Positions 23,491-34,714 of a stretch of 64,000 nucleotides of DNA are shown here, one piece after another. The number at the start of each line of letters is the position of its first letter. The stretch's first letter is position 1. The stretch is from Cryptomeria japonica (lineage: Eukaryota; Streptophyta; Pinopsida; Cupressales; Cupressaceae). The notes under the pieces were generated by a model. The model saw nothing but the letters and a program-made list of their open reading frames with translations. It was not told where the DNA came from and made no database searches. Where the stretch lies: NCBI RefSeq assembly GCF_030272615.1, contig NC_081413.1:447122538-447186537 (forward strand), given 5' to 3'. A program made the position numbers and the translations under genes.

Positions 23491-24754
23491 TGTCTACCCC
23501 AACTATAATGACAATAATAATATCTCTAATTGAAATCTCAATCCGAAGTTTGGACATTCATATGGTAGAGTTTACTATTTTCATGGTTGGTGTTCATTTA
23601 GTTGTCAATCCAGGAACGTAAAACTTGAAATGGGTCTACAATATATATGCACTAAGCTCCTTAAATGATCATTCTGGATTACTGCAATGACTAACATTAT
23701 GTAGAAAGGAAAGATAGGAATGGAAATCATAAAAGGCTAAATGAAAGCTTCACAAAACACTACTGAAATGATCTAATGAAAATAACAGGAATCACACCAT
23801 TCTGTCTTGGCTGTAGGAATAGTCAAAGGATCTATTTCCAGTGGCTGCAGGAACAATCCAGTCATGAACTTCTACTGCAACTAAGTAAAACTAACTTCAA
23901 TGATCTTAAACATAGGAACACTCACCAAGTGGGCCTCCTTGGATGAGTGATATCAAACTCTCAGCAAAGAACTATTAATAGATCAGAAGAACATATTCTT
24001 ATTCATTTCTTCCTGAAAAATGATTACATATTCTAAAAGAGAAAATTCAGAATGCTTGACAAAACTCTTCTCAATTCCTTTTCATTCTGTCTAACTCTCA
24101 GAAAAGAAGGAAGAGCTTATTATAAAGAAAAGATCAACTACAATGCACAACTCAAGTTATGCCCAGAAGAAGAGGTGGATAATTGTCAGATGAAGGAGAT
24201 AACTGAGAGCTTGGCTGCAGGAAGCGTGGATCTGAAACTGAACCAATCTTTGCATGCCAAAGCGATATTTTGTGAATTCAATATGCACCAGAGTTAAACT
24301 CCCATGGTGAAGTACAACTACTCTGATTATGCCATACATTGCGCTCGCTTGAATCTCCTCCAGTTTGACCTCCAGCTATCTGAATGTGATTCTCCAGTCC
24401 TTAGGCATGAAAGAAAATCATCCACCATAGCATCAATTATTATCTGCACTAAAACAGAAACAACATACAAGGACATTCATATGTATCTTACTTTAATTAA
24501 TACATTCATTAACTCACATATGAAATTATCCTAAATAATCCGCATATCATAGGGACAAATTATTTGGCTGCAGGAATAAATTGACATGGCTGCAGGAATT
24601 AACCAACAAAGTTCAAACATGATTTCTTAAGTTCAGTTTTAAGACATGGATTACATATAGTCAATTCACAATACCTTACTATCACAATGCAACCCAAAAG
24701 ATACCAAAAACCTAAGAATCCTGATAGAAAACATGTCAATACATCGACTTATCA
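23491..24754 (-). repeat. Element J 5' LTR
   Basis: It starts tgtctaccccaac and ends catcgacttatca, matching 13650-14909. The motif ggctgcaggaa appears five times (near 23808, 23838, 24208, 24565 and 24586). A minus-strand TATA-like run (gcatatatattg) lies near 23637-23648. Confidence 0.9.
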
Positions 24755-24759
24755 ATTGC

Positions 24760-25949
24760 TGTGAAAGACCTCACTGTAAAGGTGAGTAAGAATGATAAAA
24801 CTCACTACAATTGGCAAGATAGGCCTACTAGGTTACATGATATGTTGTATAACACTACCAGGAAAGATGGCAAACTTGTGCAAGAAAAGCCAAAAAGTAC
24901 ACAAAATCATGATACTCCTGACCCTTTAAAAGGTGGAAATATTCATAATTTGGAGAATACTCCTTAGTGTACAACATGTGATGGACCACATTCCCCTTAC
25001 CAGTGTGTTGTGGCTCAGGCTTTAAATGAATCTATGAGGAGTGAGGGTGAATTGAGACATCGGAATGAGGATAAGCCAGCATTAAATATGTTTGAAACCA
25101 TTGTCGAAAGTGACTATGAGTCTTCACAGGATGAAGCAAGTGAGTATGATGCATTAAGAAACAATGCAAATTGTCATGGCAAATTGAGATTTGACTGGCA
25201 TCCTACCTTAAATGTAGTGACGATTGAGGATGAAGAAGTTCATTTTAGAAGGCCTTGTGAGGAAGAAGTCAAGAACCTCACCAAAGATGCAATAGATAAG
25301 ACCGAACATAATTATAATATGAGAAGTAGAAAGAAAGATGAGAATCAGGGTGAGCTTGATTCCATGTTCATTAAAGAAGTTTTTTAGAAAAAGGTGGCTA
25401 ATGGCAATACTTCTACCAAAGATGGTCATGCTAAAAAGGATCAGTCCAACACTTCAGGGAAACCTGAGTATTCTAATGCAACTAGTGATTCATTAGAGAC
25501 TGCTAATGATAAGAAAACAAGTCACCAAAAGGTAGAGAAGGTTAAAGCCCATACTGACTCAAACATTTATTCTGCATTTGATATGACTTAGGCTTTAACC
25601 CAGATGAAAGTTACAGTACTACATATAGAGCTGTTAAAAATAAAAGAACACAGAGAAGCCATGTTTTCTCTACTTTCTAGTATATCAGATACAAATGCAT
25701 CTTCACCTAAAGGTACTGAAAAGAATAAAAAGGATCAAGAGAAAAAAATCCCATAAATTTATGTGGGAACCACAATTACTTAGGAACCTTCCCAAGTTGA
25801 TCCTTTTTATGTGACATTATTGGTCAACAACAGACTAATAAAAAATTGTATGATGGATTCTAGGGCTTCTGCAAATGTGATGCCATATGGGGTCATGATA
25901 GAGATGGGATTGTCATTAAATACCTTGTATGGGAAGTGTTACGCTATGG
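24760..25949 (+). pseudogene. Element B gag C-terminus, zinc knuckle and protease start
   Basis: This continues B's gag after element J. A zinc knuckle with all four ligands is present (CTTCDGPHSPYQC, about 24969-25007), with a TAG just before it. An acidic and lysine-rich linker follows. Protease begins near 25795 with NCMMDSRASANVMPYGV, so the catalytic D-S-G is now D-S-R. Stops at 25385 and 25589 (both TAG) split the frame; the latter is shared with copy A. It ends at 25949, where the DNA-transposon-like unit is inserted. Confidence 0.75.
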
Positions 25950-25970
25950 GGTTAGTGCAAGAAGATGAGT

Positions 25971-25992
25971 CCACTTTTTGGCCAAAAAGTGG
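25971..25992. repeat. Perfect 22-bp palindrome near the TIR
   Basis: The half-site CCACTTTTTGG is followed at once by its exact reverse complement, with no loop. It lies 21 bp inside the left end of the DNA-transposon-like unit. Confidence 0.85.
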
Positions 25993-26818
25993 AAGTGTTT
26001 TTCCTGATTTTCAGGTTTTGTCTCATTTGAGCTTGAATTTTGAAACACTTGGAGATTGAATCTTGGAAAAAGTCAGAAATATAAAAGATAGCCCTCTGAA
26101 TTTATTTTCCAAATATGTAATTTATTTTAATACCCACATAATAAAAAATAACTTTTTGAATGCATTTCTAAAAACTGTTTTAAAAATGCATATTTCAGGA
26201 CCATACCATGCATGTGTACGACCCACACTTTTTGACACAATTAAAATTATTTTCTCAAACCATTTTGGGAAATGGTTTGTAACACACTTAATATTGATGA
26301 GCATATTTTTCTATATTTTTTTCAAAATATTTTTTTTAATTAATTTTTTAATGACCGTAATTATCCTTATAAAAATTTGACATGTATGACCCACATAATT
26401 TGATGTAAACTTAACATTTTTTAATTTTTTTTTCAATAGAAAATAATTTTGTGTAGATTGATTACATATAATTTTTTTTCCAAAATTCATTAAACTAAAA
26501 AAGTTATTAAATTAACAAAATTAGTTAATATTTCAAGTTTATGGACCCGGTTTAGTATAAATTAAATGAAAACTAGTTAAAATAATCAATTTTTAAATAA
26601 ATTTACATATTTAGAATCTAGAGAAAATAATATGAAATGGGTTTTAATTTCGTATTAAAATTCTCTAATTAGAGGCACGTAAACTATTTCAGAAGTTCAT
26701 ATTTGTGCTTTCATTCATGGAGATTTGAATTTGCAGGTCCATGTCTTAGGTGTGGCCATCCCAGGCCTATCCTAGACCTAATCCCAAGGCAAGTGGCAAG
26801 TTGTAGAATCAACTTCCA

Positions 26819-27155
26819 CAAAACAGGCCCTCATTTTGAAAACAAGGACCCATTTACGAAACAGGTGCCCGTTATTTATAAAACAGGAGCCCATTTTGAA
26901 AACGAGGGCCCATTCCTAAAATTACCGTTACTATCCAAAAATGACAAAATGCGCTAAAAAAAAAGTGTAAAATCGGATTTAAAAATGGGGGCCCAGTTTT
27001 TAAAAATGGGACCCTGTTTCGTTTTCCAACGGGCCCCCATTTGAGAACAAAATGGGGGCCCATTTAGTTTCGCCTCGGGCCCCCGTTACTTTTTGCCTCG
27101 GGGGCCCGAAGCAAATACGGGCCCTCATTTTTTGAAAATGGGCTCACATTTCTAA
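26819..27155. repeat. Clustered GGGCCC-centred repeats
   Basis: About a dozen degenerate copies of gggcccccattttgaaaa and its complement (aaaatgggggcccattt) lie close together in both orientations. Examples are near 26825, 26849, 26889, 26905, 26986, 27029, 27052, 27078, 27101 and 27120. The cluster is GC-rich within an otherwise AT-rich unit and could form several hairpins. Confidence 0.7.
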
Positions 27156-27234
27156 GAGTCTCTTTTCCAACACACGGACTTCTACCAATTTGTGACCCAT
27201 TACCTTGCACTTACCCTATGGATAATAGAGAATT

Positions 27235-29300
27235 ACCTTTAGTGTAACCAAGCTTCAAAATATATTTATCCAACCTTGCATACCAAGCTCTAGGAGCTTG
27301 TTTCAATCCATATAAAGATTTCTTCAATCTGTAAACCATATCTTTACCATCTATCACTGAAAATCCATCAGGTTGCTCAATGTATAATTCTTCCTCAAGT
27401 TCACCATTCAAAAATGCACATTTAACATCCATTTGATAAGCCTTATTGTTCTTATAAGCTGCATAGGCAAGAAATAGTCTAACAACTTCAATTCTAGCTA
27501 CAGGTGCCAATGTCTCACCATAATCAATTCCTTCCATTTGAGAATATCCTTTACAAACCAATCTCGACTTATTCCTTACAACCTGACCATCCCCATTCAG
27601 TTTATTCCTAAAAACCCATTTAGTTCCAATAACATTCTTATTTTGAGGTCAGGGAACTAAAGACCAAGTTTCATTCTTCTCTATCTAATCTAATTCATCT
27701 TCCATAGCCTTTAACCAATGTTTATCCTTACAAGCTGCAATAACAGTTGCTGGTTCAACTTGAGAAATAAGACATACCTCTTCATTTGCCAATTTTCTTC
27801 TTGTCATAACTACCTTGTTCCTATTCCAATGATTTGATCTTCACAATGATTTAATCTTACATACCTTAGTGTCTTTTGAACTTTAGGTTCACTATTCTGA
27901 TCATCAGTCAGAGTTGAATTTTTTGATTGTGTTGGTGTAACTGTCTTAGTTTCCTATACTAGTTGAGGCATTTTCAGTTCAGTTATGATCATTTCCACTA
28001 CCGGTTCCCTATCATATGATATAGATTGATTTCTATACTACTCATCCACTTTCACATTAGCACTCTCCACAATTTTCCGCAATCTTTTGTTATAACATCT
28101 ATATGCTTTTCTTTGAATTGAATAACCAAGAAATATCCCTTCATCACATCTAGGATTAGACTTTCCAATTGAATCATCTCTTTTGATATAAAATTTACTT
28201 CCAAAAATTCTAAAATATTTAACAGTAGGTGTATGTGCAAACCATAATTCATAAGGGGTCGTACTGGTTTCACCTTTGATTTGACCTCTACTGAATGTGT
28301 AGACTATTGTACTCACTACTTCTCTCTAGTAGATGTGAGGCAATTTAACTTCCATCATCATAGATGTTGCTTCTTCCAAAATGGTTATGTTTTTTCTTTC
28401 CACTACTCCATTCTGCTAAGGAGTCTAAGGTGCAGATAACTGTCTCCTAATTCCATTTGTCTCACAATAACTGTTAAATTCATGAGAAGTGAACTCATCG
28501 CTTTGATTTGATCTTAGACATTTGATTTTCAATCTAGTTTCTATTTCAACCTTTTCTTTAGAGATCTTGAATTTCTCAAAGGCTTCAAACTTTTCCCTTA
28601 GAAAAGTAACCCACATCATCCTAGAATAGTCATCAATAATCTACATGAAATACCTATCACCTTGAAAGCTTCTAGTCCTTGCTGGACCACATAAGTTAGT
28701 GTGAATCAAATCAAGTACATCATTAGATTTATCATGTATGCTCTTAAAATAACTTCTAACTTCCTTTCTCATTTGACATTCCTTACATATCGGATTGTGA
28801 GGCTTCATAATCTTAGGTATATCTCTAACTGCCTTAGTTGAACTGATCTTAATGATACAATCAAAATTAACATGACACAACCTCTTATGCCATAACCAAC
28901 TCTCATCAATATGAGCAATCAAACATGTCTTATTACCAGTGTTCAAGTGAAACATATTACCTCCAGTCTGAGTACGTGTTGTAATCTCCAAACTAGTCTT
29001 GTTAATGATTTTGCATTTTCTATCTTTAAACTAAAGTTGCAAACCCTTGTCCACCAATTGAACAACACTCAAAAGATTATGCTTTAAACTTTCTACATAA
29101 TAGACATTATCAGCATTATGCTTGCCATCCAGAGAAATAATACCTCTACCTTTGATCATACATGCTTTGTCATCTCCAAATATGACTTTACCACCATTGT
29201 ATTCTTGTAGGGACATAAACTTTCTCTTATCATCAGTCATATGATGTGAGCATCCACTATCAATTACCCATTCATCCTTATTTTCAATGAGCATGAACAT
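27235..29300 (-). pseudogene. Element I copia pol: protease, integrase, partial RT
   Basis: From ATG at 29300, protease shows DEWVIDSGCSHHMTDDK. The GAG-pre-integrase and zinc region follows (ESWLWHKRLCHVNFDCIIK, CKECQMRKEV). In the integrase core two catalytic-region aspartates have become asparagine (LIHTNLCGP, CLRSNQSDEF), each a G-to-A change relative to H. RT starts near 27600 and ends at 27235 ([19 protein letters not shown], then YGLKQAPRAWYARLDKY), before the YVDD box. About ten stops lie along it. The matching region of H is much better kept. Confidence 0.85.
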
Positions 29301-29302
29301 GA

Positions 29303-30170
29303 TCTACAATGAGATCTTACATCAATTTATACCACCCCTAAGGCCTAAACCAATTAGGTTGGCCACCTAAAGATATTACAATAAGATCTATACATAAATT
29401 CATATTACAATGATATGCCATGTTGTCTTAAGACCAAAACAACAATAACCATCCCATAGAACATCCAAAAAACATCCCGGTAACGTGTAGAGTACATATT
29501 AATATGATACTGGTCCATAACCTAGATAGGTACCAAACCTATTCTGGATCCACCGTGCCAAAGCAATGTCTTCAAGAAGTTGAAACACAAACAAAGAACA
29601 TCTTCAACATCCTAAAATCAATCTAGAAGCCACACCAACACCACTTATGTATCCTGTCAAGATTTCTTAGTGAAAGCTCTGCCAGTTAAACCTTAAACCA
29701 ATGCCGGTAAGGGTTTACAAGATTGTATGATAGCATTCTATTACCAAGTCAATACCAACTAACCAAAATATGCTCAAGGAACATGTAACACATAAAATCA
29801 AACATACTCAATTGATCCAAACATGCCGAAAGCATCCAACACATAGTCTCTTTTGCCGGTAACACTAGATCTTCTACCAGTAACCAAAACCTGTCTTCCG
29901 GTAATGAACCATAACAGCTAGTGTTGACATCAACAACAAAACATCAATGCAACACATAATCAATTCATCCATAATGCCAACATAATGAACAAGCCAATTC
30001 CATCACCAGATTATATCGGAGTCTACTGGATCATGCTGGATTCAAGTTAGCTACAAACCACTCATCCTACCAGGACCAAATGGGTGCGGGTAAAACATCC
30101 AAGCAACTAGTGTTGACATCAATGACAAAACGTCAATGCAACACATAATAAATTCCACCAAATGGCCAAC
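29303..30170 (-). repeat. Element I LTR fragment
   Basis: It aligns with the LTR of H from about 52345 onward (shared aaggcctaaac...gattagg, then atgatatgccatgtt). It keeps a minus-strand TATA box (29324-29331, tataaatt), which in this element lies about 25-30 bp upstream of the pol ATG. Its end holds an imperfect duplication (gacatcaa...aacacataat near 29925-29985 and again near 30110-30170), so the true LTR end is uncertain. Confidence 0.7.
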
Positions 30171-30200
30171 ACTAACATGGCACTTCGAGAGACCTAATAT

Positions 30201-31430
30201 TGTCTCGCATTGGCAAGCGTTAATTTTATTAATTATTTCTCCTTATTAATTAAATAATTTAAAATTTTTAATTAATTTAACATTCAAATTTAAAATTCAA
30301 ATTTTCTTCTAACTTCATGATTAAATATTTTTTTATTATTTAATTATCTAATTTATTCTCTAATATTAGTTAAATAATATAATTATATAATTAATCCCTT
30401 TACACATACTTTAATTAAATATTTTTTATTGTTTAATTAAATTAATTTATATGATCTCTCCATTATTAAATAATTATCCCAAATAATTTAATTAACAAAT
30501 CATGTCCTCTCAACTGAATAAATTTTTTAATCTATATAATTTCTCTCTCATGTCAAATTTCATTTTCAAAAGTTAAATTCCCTCCAAATTAATGAACAGA
30601 TAAGCTCATTCATTCTCCTACAACACATGTAAAAAATGGTGAACTAGTTAATTAGTCCACCTTTATCAATCACTTTTTCTAAATAGTTAATCAGTCCACC
30701 TTTATCAAAATCAATTTTATTGACTAGATCATCTATCCACTAACTAAGTCTATCAATTGAGTTAACTTGTAAATCAAATCCAATTACATGAGCAATCATC
30801 TCCCAACTAACTTGTCTCAACAATTCTCCATTATTGGTATTTATGTTCAACTATCATTCTCTATCATCGATTCAAATCTCTAAAATCTACAAATCAAACC
30901 TCATTCTTAATTATCATCAATCATGATCTTTGAATTCTTGTCCTACCATATTGCAGGAATTGTGCTATGATTCTAAGAGCCATTCCACACAAGTGACAAG
31001 AAGGAGAAGATAAATGGAGGCACTTGCATCACTCTCAACATTTGGTTTACATTAATATATCTTTAATTCATTATTTATTGTTTAAATTGGTTTGCTTCCC
31101 TCATTGTTCTCATGATTGGAGATTTTGTGGTTGATCTGGAGTTAGTGGTTGCTCATAGGATATTTCTCATGCCTTTCTCATATTCTGGTTGTTACATTTG
31201 GTGAACTTGATGTGAATACATTAATCTATTTTGGTTTTTTGTGAGTTGTTAGATTTTGTAGGCTACAAGATTGGAGTCATGAATTCACTTAATTTGTCTC
31301 ACATTCACTTAATCTATCTCACATACAATCTAATATGTCTCACATTTATGAGTTCCTATCTTTCATTTTCTATGTGTAGTCATGCATTTTATAGTAGGAG
31401 TTACACATTTGTCTATTAAATCTAGAAGGT
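30201..31430 (+). repeat. LTR-like stretch K with possible primer site and leader
   Basis: It begins tgtctcgcattgg and is very AT-rich to about 30950, with a candidate end ggttgttaca at 31196. The sequence TGGTGAACTTGATGTGAA follows at once and could be a primer-binding site, with leader to about 31430. Its composition and layout resemble the E and C LTRs, but there is no second copy here, so the call is tentative. Confidence 0.4.
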
Positions 31431-31517
31431 AAAATCCCAAGTTTTATCTTCAATTTATTTTTTTTATTTTTTTTCAACTTTATTTCTATATTTTATGTTC
31501 CTAGGATAGAATTTTTC

Positions 31518-32442
31518 ATTTTTTTTATTAGAGTAAAACAAGTTTTGAAGAGGACCCAAAACCCTTTACAAAAAAGGACAACTAGCACTAGGAGAGAACT
31601 AGATGCAAACAAACAGCTAGCCAACTACAAAAACACAAAGATAAAAAGGGTCATCAGACCCAAAAGTCTACTGAAATCTTTTTAACATTTTTGAAGTCTC
31701 GACATTCCTGCAAATCACACCTTCATTGATGTTTAGAACATCATGGAAAATATGCGCTTGATTATTCTTATCTTTATCATGGCTATGCGCTCTAGCGAAG
31801 GGGCCAAGAACAAGTCCAATACTTGAGCCTTGTTGATCTGTAGCAACATTCTTCCCATCATCCTCCACAGAAGTAGAAGGGGAGCCATAATTACCCTTCA
31901 ACAAGCCTTTAAGGGTCCATGCATTATCATTTAATTGTTTGAGGCCTTCAGAACTATTCTACATAGCAATTCTACTCATAGCCACCACAACACTAAGCTT
32001 ATCATGACTCAAGTATCAATGGTCTCTTCAAGAAACTTGATCTTTTCCTCATGATCCAACCCCATGATTTTCATATCCTTGGCCACATTCTTAATAAGAC
32101 TGAGCATTTTGTCAGCATTATCTATAATAGTGGACCTATTCAAACTAATATTTCCCAATTTCACCTGAACCAAGGGGAAACATTATAATGGTTAGAAGGT
32201 TAGTTTAAAACTAAATAAGCATAAACATTCAAAGAAAACATAAAATAACCTTATACCTTTGCAAGTGAGTTCGTTGGTTCCTTTGTTTGGACATTGGATG
32301 AATTTGAAGATGCACCCCTCATCAACTTGTTTGAATTGATTCTATGATAGGAAGTGGATTTCTCTCCATAGACAAGAACAATATTGAAACGAATTGAAGG
32401 ATGAGTAGATGGGTGATGGAAAATGAATAAGTATGGGAACAA
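31518..32442 (-). pseudogene. Intron-containing gene fragment, coiled-coil-like protein
   Basis: A minus-strand frame begins at ATG 32442 or, more likely, ATG 32322 (MRGASSNSS). It reaches a donor (aag|gtataagg, intron from 32256) and resumes after a pyrimidine-rich acceptor (cttggttcag|gtg, exon from 32164). The 92-nt AT-rich intron keeps phase: NSLAK joins VKLGN. Exon 2 reads SLIKNVAKDMKIMGLDHEEK and then, after a stop or frameshift near 32010, to TAG near 31665. The 3' end tapers into ctctaataaaaaaaatg at about 31518-31540, like an mRNA or LINE tail. I do not recognise the protein. It could be a captured host gene or an element accessory ORF. Confidence 0.5.
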
Positions 32443-32565
32443 AAGGATTATAATGGTGATGCTATAGATGGCTCTAAGCTTATACTAACAATATATCTTT
32501 GCACAAAGGATGGATTGACAATGAAGGGGAGGAGACCCCAATTTATAGCTTTAAGGGAGGAGAAA

Positions 32566-33834
32566 TGTGATAGCAACAATCAAGAAGGAAGACTAAGAGG
32601 GGGGGATGAATCAGTCTTCACCAGATGCACATCAAATTAAACTTCCAAAAAATGAACTAATAAACCACAACAATAACATATAAGGAAATTAACAACATAA
32701 CACATAACACCAAGATTTTGACATGGAAAAACCGGTGAAGAGAAAAACCACGGTGGGAACCTACCCACAATAAGATGATACTCTGTAGTAGTATGTGAAA
32801 ATATTACAATGGGGAATGCACATGCATTCAAGCTCACTACCTAGAGCTCATTGATCAAAATATATATACCCAGAAGGATACAACCCTCAGGGAACTCTCA
32901 TTGACTTACAAATGTGATTCGAACTACAATCGAGAAGAAATGAACTGCAATAATAGCATCTACAAATGATTGATGACAATTTTGGTTAAGCACAGTTGTT
33001 TGCCTTGCAACACCAAATTCATCACAATACTTCATTGAATGATATGTCCTTGTTCACGCATTTACCTCTCTTTGATAATGCGAAAACAATATTTACAACA
33101 AAATTACATAAGTATATCAACTATATATACAAATCATCAACCTTGATAACAAGGTCGGCTAAACTCTCAACCCTGAACAAAAATTACATTACACGATACA
33201 AAGATTGACCACCAGACCAATATTATGATTTAGATTGCATAGCATGGACCTAATTCACATTCCCAAATAATTACATCCACCAAAAATCCTTCCAAGATCA
33301 ACCACAACACGCTACACCACCAGAAATATTGCATAACACACAAATTATCACCAGTTCATGAAATCACCAAAAAGTCTCTCAAAAATCAATGTAGATCACC
33401 AAAGGAAATAGGACATGACTAGGATACACCATCAATCACCTTAGAATCATCTAAAATAGTTGCACAGTCATCTCTTTTCAAATATTCATCGGTTAACATC
33501 TCAAAGCTCAAGAACACAACCAACCGACAATTGTCACAAAGAAAGATAACTTGTGGAGTACCAAATCACAAACCATCTAACATAAAGATACAATAGATCA
33601 TCCCAAACAATAATACACAATCTCAACACAAGATCTGATCACACAAGAATATACCAGAGGGAATATCGGATACTGTAAAATAGTGATCAGCAAAACCAAA
33701 CTACAAAACCGGACTAAAAACCTTTTCCAAACTCACCAGAATAACTTAGAGGAATATGTTAACATCAATGACAATAACATATCCTAGTAGCAAAAATGAA
33801 CAACCAAATCAAAAATTCTTCCAATAATCCAATA
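32566..33834 (-). repeat. Element F 3' LTR
   Basis: The ends are estimated. The left end (tgtgatagcaacaatc, followed by a G-run and gatgaatcag) matches the terminal G-tract pattern of the H LTR. The right end abuts the polypurine tract ccaaagggggagatt (minus strand, about 33834-33850). The interior shares blocks with H (aaaaaccacggtgggaa...ctacccaca). There is no second copy in the window. Confidence 0.65.
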
Positions 33835-34170
33835 ATCTCCCCCTTTGGCATTGATGGCAACATATGAATGTGAAAAACAATCAATGCAAAGAAAGAAGAT
33901 ATCACTAGCAAACTCCCCCTAAGATCAAGATAGATAAAGAAATTTTTGACATGATCTCTCTCCCCCTTGGACAACAATGTCAAAGATCACCAAAATAGAA
34001 AATCAAACTCTCTCCCCCTAAAATACAAAAACATGAATTTCTCTCCCAAAACATAATCATAAATCTCTCCAAAATACATACTACTCTAGCAAAGGAGTAG
34101 CACCAATGCATCAATCTAGATAAAAAGAGTAAAGCTCTGAATTCCACTGGATTGATGGAACTCATTGCAT

Positions 34171-34714
34171 CTAGTTCTCATCAGGATGGGTGGAGACCCC
34201 TAACTTGTCTCTTAGATAGACAAATGTATCTGTAGGCAGAGGCTTAGTAAAAATATCAACAATTTGTTCCTTTGTATATATATATTCTAGCTTCACCTTA
34301 TGTTCACTAACTTGCTCTCTCAAGTAGTTGTATTTGATTGATATATGATTAATCTTAGAATGTTGCACCAGATTCTTAGACATGTTTATAGCACTTAAAT
34401 TATCACAGTATTTAACAATAGGCTCATCATAAAATTTTTTGATATCTTTCAATATTTGCTTCATCCATATTATCAAAGTGCAATTACTAGCAACAACAAT
34501 GTACCCAGCTTCAACAATGGGTAAAGATACTGAATCATGTTTCTTTCTCGCCCATGAAACCAACTTCTTACCTAAAAAGAATGCTCCATTGGTAGTACTC
34601 TTCCGATCATCAACATCACCTACCCAATCTATGTTAGTGTAAACATATAACATGAAATCATCATTCTTGGATACCATAAGCCATAATCTCCAGTTCCATT
34701 TAGATATTTGAATA
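34171..34714 (-). pseudogene. Element F RNase H, pol C-terminus
   Basis: This is the copia RNase H: WVGDVDDRKSTTNGAFFLG, GKKLVSWARKKHDSVSL, KYCDNLSAINMSKN, then TKEQIVDIFTKPLP. The pol ends with a stop at 34171. The usual D-S-D-W-A motif is altered (NIDWVGD). An open frame of 180 codons survives after the G junction. It would remove template RNA during cDNA synthesis. Confidence 0.8.

Larger units (their letters stand above)
13650..24754 (-). mobile_element. Element J: complete Athila-like Ty3/gypsy retrotransposon, nested in B
   Basis: This 11.1-kb unit has two LTRs of about 1.26 kb and a near-perfect 5-bp TSD (attgt 13645-13649, attgc 24755-24759) inside B's gag. On the minus strand it reads LTR, primer-binding site, gag, protease, RT, RNase H, integrase, accessory ORF, polypurine tract, LTR. 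Long LTRs, the Asp-tRNA-type primer site and a 3' ORF after integrase suggest the Athila branch (inference). All genes have stops. The LTRs still agree at most positions, so it is younger than B. Confidence 0.9.
25950..27215. mobile_element. DNA-transposon-like unit with TIRs and 6-bp TSD
   Basis: The left end GGTTAGTGCAAGAAGATG pairs with the reverse complement of the right end, GGTAAGTGCAAGGTAATG (14 of 18 match). It is flanked by ctatgg at 25944-25949 and again at 27216-27221. Element A has the uninterrupted site (gctatggataacaaag, about 1279-1294), which confirms an insertion. No transposase is visible in the 1,266 bp, so it is non-autonomous. The superfamily is unclear because a 6-bp TSD fits none of the common plant groups cleanly. 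Confidence 0.65.
11522..27236 (+). mobile_element. Element B: second Tat-like copy, interrupted three ways and truncated
   Basis: B consists of leader and gag (11522-13649), gag end and protease (24755-25949), and about 20 bp more of protease (27216-27236). The gaps are element J and a 1.27-kb DNA-transposon-like unit. Where B overlaps A (A bases 1-1290) the two agree at roughly nine bases in ten by eye. After 27236 the sequence switches to a minus-strand copia element, so the rest of B (second RNase H through 3' LTR) is missing. Confidence 0.8.
27235..30170 (-). mobile_element. Element I: deleted Ty1/copia fragment, same family as H
   Basis: It has a minus-strand pol from protease to mid-RT (27235-29300), joined directly to LTR sequence (29303-30170) like that of H. 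Gag, primer-binding site and part of the LTR are missing, as is everything after mid-RT. The left junction with B lies in a short shared stretch (acctttagtg). No TSD can be assigned. Confidence 0.75.

Noticed and set aside
26063-26380. A hydrophobic frame in the DNA-transposon-like unit as a membrane protein.
   Set aside because: It lies in AT-rich DNA giving Phe/Ile/Leu runs by chance, with no transposase or other motif and no good start context.
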